Shown: piece after piece, positions 62,198 to 64,000 of the stretch
How positions within the stretch are numbered: the first letter of the stretch is position 1
Layout: each line of letters opens with the position of its first letter
Assembly: GCA_023412475.1 (NCBI GenBank)
Contig: JAEYNR010000034.1
Location: 11,445-75,444 of the forward strand
Reading direction: 5' to 3'
DNA length: 64,000 bases
Origin: Fibrobacterota bacterium
GTDB lineage: Bacteria > Fibrobacterota > Chitinivibrionia > Chitinivibrionales > Chitinispirillaceae
Made by a program: the position numbers and the translations under genes
The notes under the pieces: generated by a model
Database searches by the model: none
Told to the model about the DNA's origin: nothing
Seen by the model: the letters and a program-made list of their open reading frames with translations, nothing else

Positions 62198-62291
62198 ATC
62201 CCCCAAAGGAAACTTGAGAACGGAAAAAGACCCTGGGAACAAGTTCCAGTTACATTAAGCGATCTTAAAGTCCCCCTTCGGGGGATTTAGG
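62193..62291. repeat. 12-bp inverted repeat between DUF3780 and AlbA_2 genes
   Basis: CCTAAATCCCCC (62193-62204) and GGGGGATTTAGG (62280-62291) are perfect inverted copies about 75 bases apart. The right copy is itself part of a small hairpin (CCCCC TTC GGGGG). The pair overlaps the DUF3780 stop codon. It may mark the ends of an inserted or deleted segment, or act as a terminator. Confidence 0.7.
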
Positions 62292-62406
62292 TGGCAGAGA
62301 GATTTTGGGAGATTCCTTGCCGCCAGATTCTTGATGACATAATGTCACTTTATCCTGGGAAGAATTTTTTGATTCAGGTAATTATAAACCCAAAGAGGTG
62401 TTGCAT

Positions 62407-64000
62407 TTGATTAAGGAAAAAATGCTCCAGATTATAGAGGCTGGCGAAGGTCTGCGAACTGAGTTCAAGGAGTGCAGAAATTCGATACCTAAAAATCTCT
62501 ATGAAACAGTATGTGCATTCCTTAATCGTCATGGTGGGGAGATCCTGCTGGGAGTAAATAACAGGGGTAAAATCACCGGCATCGATAAAGAATCTATCGA
62601 TAAGATTCAATCTGACTTTACTACAACCATAAATAATCCTGGAAAAATCTCTCCTTCGGTCTACCTGTCGATTGAACAGGTCCAGATAGATGGAAGGCTT
62701 GTGCTATACATTTATATACCTGAGAGTTCGCAGGTTCATAAGTGTAAAGGAAGAATCTATGACAGAAACCTTGATGGAGACTTCGATATTACCGATAACC
62801 ATCAGCTTGTTACCAGTCTTTATATAAACAAACAGACGTTCTACACAGAAAACAGGGTTTATCCTTATTGCGATATTGCTGATCTTGACAGTGAGCTTCT
62901 GGCACGGGCCAGAAGACAGGCAGTCTTGCTGAGAAATAATCACCCGTGGCAGTCTATGGATGATTTTGAGATGCTCAAGAGTGCCCAGGTTTATACAAAA
63001 GATTATCAGAGCGGCCGGGAGGGGTTTACTTTAGCTGCCATGTTACTGTTTGGAAAGGATCAGACCATTCTTTCCGCTTTACCTCATCACAGAACCGATT
63101 TGATTGTACGAAGAGAAAATGTGGACCGTTATGATGACCGTGATGATGTGCGGACTAATTTGCTTGATAGCTATGATAGAATAACCGCATTTGCACAAAA
63201 ACATCTGCCCGATCCTTTTTACCTTGAAGGCAGTCAGCGCATCAGTATCCGCGATGCCATTATTCGTGAGGTCGCATCAAACATTCTGATTCACAGAGAG
63301 TACATGAATGCGTTTCCGGCAAAAATTATCATTGAGAGGACAAGAATTTATGCTGAAAACAGCAATAAACCTCATGGTACAGGCCCTATTAACCCTGACA
63401 AATTTACTCCATACCCCAAAAATCCGGTTATCGCGCGTTTTTTCAAAGAGATCGGTCTGGCCGATGAGCTTGGTTCCGGAGTCAGGAACCTGGTAAAATT
63501 CGTCAAGATTTATTCGCAATCAAAACCTCAGTTGATAGAAGAGGATATTTTCAAGATCTCCATTCCTGTTTTACCTCAACGAGGTGATGCGGTTTCCCGC
63601 ATGATCATCAAGCAGGATGAGAGGATGCGTACGTTACTTGAGTATTGCCGGAAAGCACGAACCAGGGATGAGATTCAGTCATTTTTAAAGCTCAAAAACA
63701 GGGATTACGTTCGCAACTTCATCATAAAACCGCTTCTGGAAAACAATCTGCTGTATTTGACAAGTCCGGAAAATCCCAGTGACCCCAGGCAGCAGTACTA
63801 TTCACCCTCTGATACATCTACGGTTACCGAGGGAGTTACCCCCCCAGTCACCGAGGGAGTTACCCCTCCAGTTACCGAGGGAGTTACCCCTTCTAATTCA
63901 TCAAAAAACGGGAGTGCCCTAAAAACCACACCTGCTACCCCCCCAGTTACCGAGGGAGCTACCATGCAAGCTACCATGCAAGCTACCATGCAAGCTACCC
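62407..64000 (+). CDS. AlbA_2 (Schlafen-type) ATP-binding protein, cut by window end
   Basis: The frame is open from TTG 62407 to the last base (531 codons), so the C-terminus is missing. The N-terminal AlbA_2 domain shows EGLRTEFKECRNSIPKN, LYETVCAFLNRHGGEILLGVN and GKITGI; a HATPase_c_4-like region follows with ISIRDAIIREVASNILIHREYM and ADELGSGVRNLV. This architecture is common in putative transcription regulators and defence-linked ATPases. After about residue 470 the protein becomes a repeat linker (VTEGVTPP and MQAT). AAAGAGG lies before TTG 62407; ATG 62422 is the alternative. Confidence 0.85.
   Translation, partial: MIKEKMLQIIEAGEGLRTEFKECRNSIPKNLYETVCAFLNRHGGEILLGVNNRGKITGIDKESIDKIQSDFTTTINNPGKISPSVYLSIEQVQIDGRLVLYIYIPESSQVHKCKGRIYDRNLDGDFDITDNHQLVTSLYINKQTFYTENRVYPYCDIADLDSELLARARRQAVLLRNNHPWQSMDDFEMLKSAQVYTKDYQSGREGFTLAAMLLFGKDQTILSALPHHRTDLIVRRENVDRYDDRDDVRTNLLDSYDRITAFAQKHLPDPFYLEGSQRISIRDAIIREVASNILIHREYMNAFPAKIIIERTRIYAENSNKPHGTGPINPDKFTPYPKNPVIARFFKEIGLADELGSGVRNLVKFVKIYSQSKPQLIEEDIFKISIPVLPQRGDAVSRMIIKQDERMRTLLEYCRKARTRDEIQSFLKLKNRDYVRNFIIKPLLENNLLYLTSPENPSDPRQQYYSPSDTSTVTEGVTPPVTEGVTPPVTEGVTPSNSSKNGSALKTTPATPPVTEGATMQATMQATMQAT
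63823..63894 (+). repeat. 24-bp tandem repeats encoding VTEGVTPP
   Basis: GTTACCGAGGGAGTTACCCC and two trailing bases give units starting at 63823, 63847 and 63871, with one further partial copy near 63945. Each adds eight residues to the linker of the AlbA_2 protein. Near-identical DNA copies suggest recent slippage. Confidence 0.9.
63964..63999 (+). repeat. 12-bp tandem repeats encoding MQAT
   Basis: ATGCAAGCTACC occurs three times in perfect register (63964, 63976, 63988) and runs to the window edge, so the true copy number is unknown. It continues the repeat linker of the AlbA_2 gene. Confidence 0.9.

Overview
The window looks like a chromosomal segment of a Gram-negative (two-membrane) bacterium with moderate to low G+C and AT-rich intergenic DNA. 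The diderm reading rests on apolipoprotein N-acyltransferase, several lipoproteins, a signal peptidase I, a GT9 (heptosyltransferase-type) glycosyltransferase and a beta-barrel-like outer membrane protein. Start codons are often non-ATG (TTG for lepB, rpe, the GT4 gene and the last gene; GTG for acpP, fabH and both chromate-transporter halves). A Fibrobacterota / Chitinispirillia-like or other FCB-type lineage is my guess only. No rRNA, tRNA or CRISPR array was recognised.

Layout. 1-5.6 kb: end of a radical SAM gene, a membrane GT2, a cold-shock protein, groES-groEL with terminator, and a StrF-type glycosyltransferase. 5.7-12 kb (minus strand): a hybrid PAS histidine kinase, a thioredoxin-fold lipoprotein, an elongated nucleoside diphosphate kinase and a BaiN/HI0933 flavoprotein. 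12-18.8 kb: two half-size chromate-transporter genes, an acyltransferase bracketed by repeats, an exported hydrolase, signal peptidase I, an inositol-monophosphatase-family enzyme and an exported protein. 18.9-21.3 kb: ssb, a CNNM/CBS protein and a coiled-coil membrane protein. 21.5-29.5 kb: the fatty-acid cluster DUF177-rpmF-plsX-fabH-fabD-fabG-acpP-fabF, with rnc and an acyl-CoA dehydrogenase joined by overlaps. 29.6-34.4 kb: rpe, an S41 lipoprotein, an RNA uridine methyltransferase, a DUF2156 protein, pterin dehydratase and msrA. 34.8-37.8 kb: GT4 and GT9 glycosyltransferases and a barrel protein. 37.8-41.8 kb (minus): an overlapping operon of a GH57-like protein, a STAS-membrane protein, a lytic transglycosylase and rsmE. 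42-49.8 kb: pyruvate phosphate dikinase with a histone-like basic tail, a PHP phosphoesterase, thpR, nnr, DUF116 and an Nfu scaffold. 50.2-55 kb: a FlgM-like small protein, a FecR-PKD-FGE surface protein and lnt. 55-58.5 kb: a repeat-rich gene-poor zone, a TIM-barrel protein and a lipoprotein. 58.5-64 kb: a defence-type module, DUF499 ATPase plus DUF3780 protein, followed by an AlbA_2/Schlafen-like ATP-binding gene cut by the window end.

The most unusual items are: (1) a six-copy family of roughly 100-250 bp AT-rich interspersed repeats, two copies of which flank the acyltransferase gene; (2) an 882-bp non-coding element at 54961-55842 with 23-bp terminal inverted repeats, holding twelve 21-bp units in strict register; (3) the Lys-rich tail on pyruvate phosphate dikinase, with 32 Lys, 7 Arg and no acidic residue in about 89 residues; (4) the DUF499-DUF3780 pair next to an AlbA_2 gene, with no DUF1156 methylase in view and a 12-bp inverted repeat at the junction; (5) a minus-strand terminator at 50.05 kb with no gene to serve.
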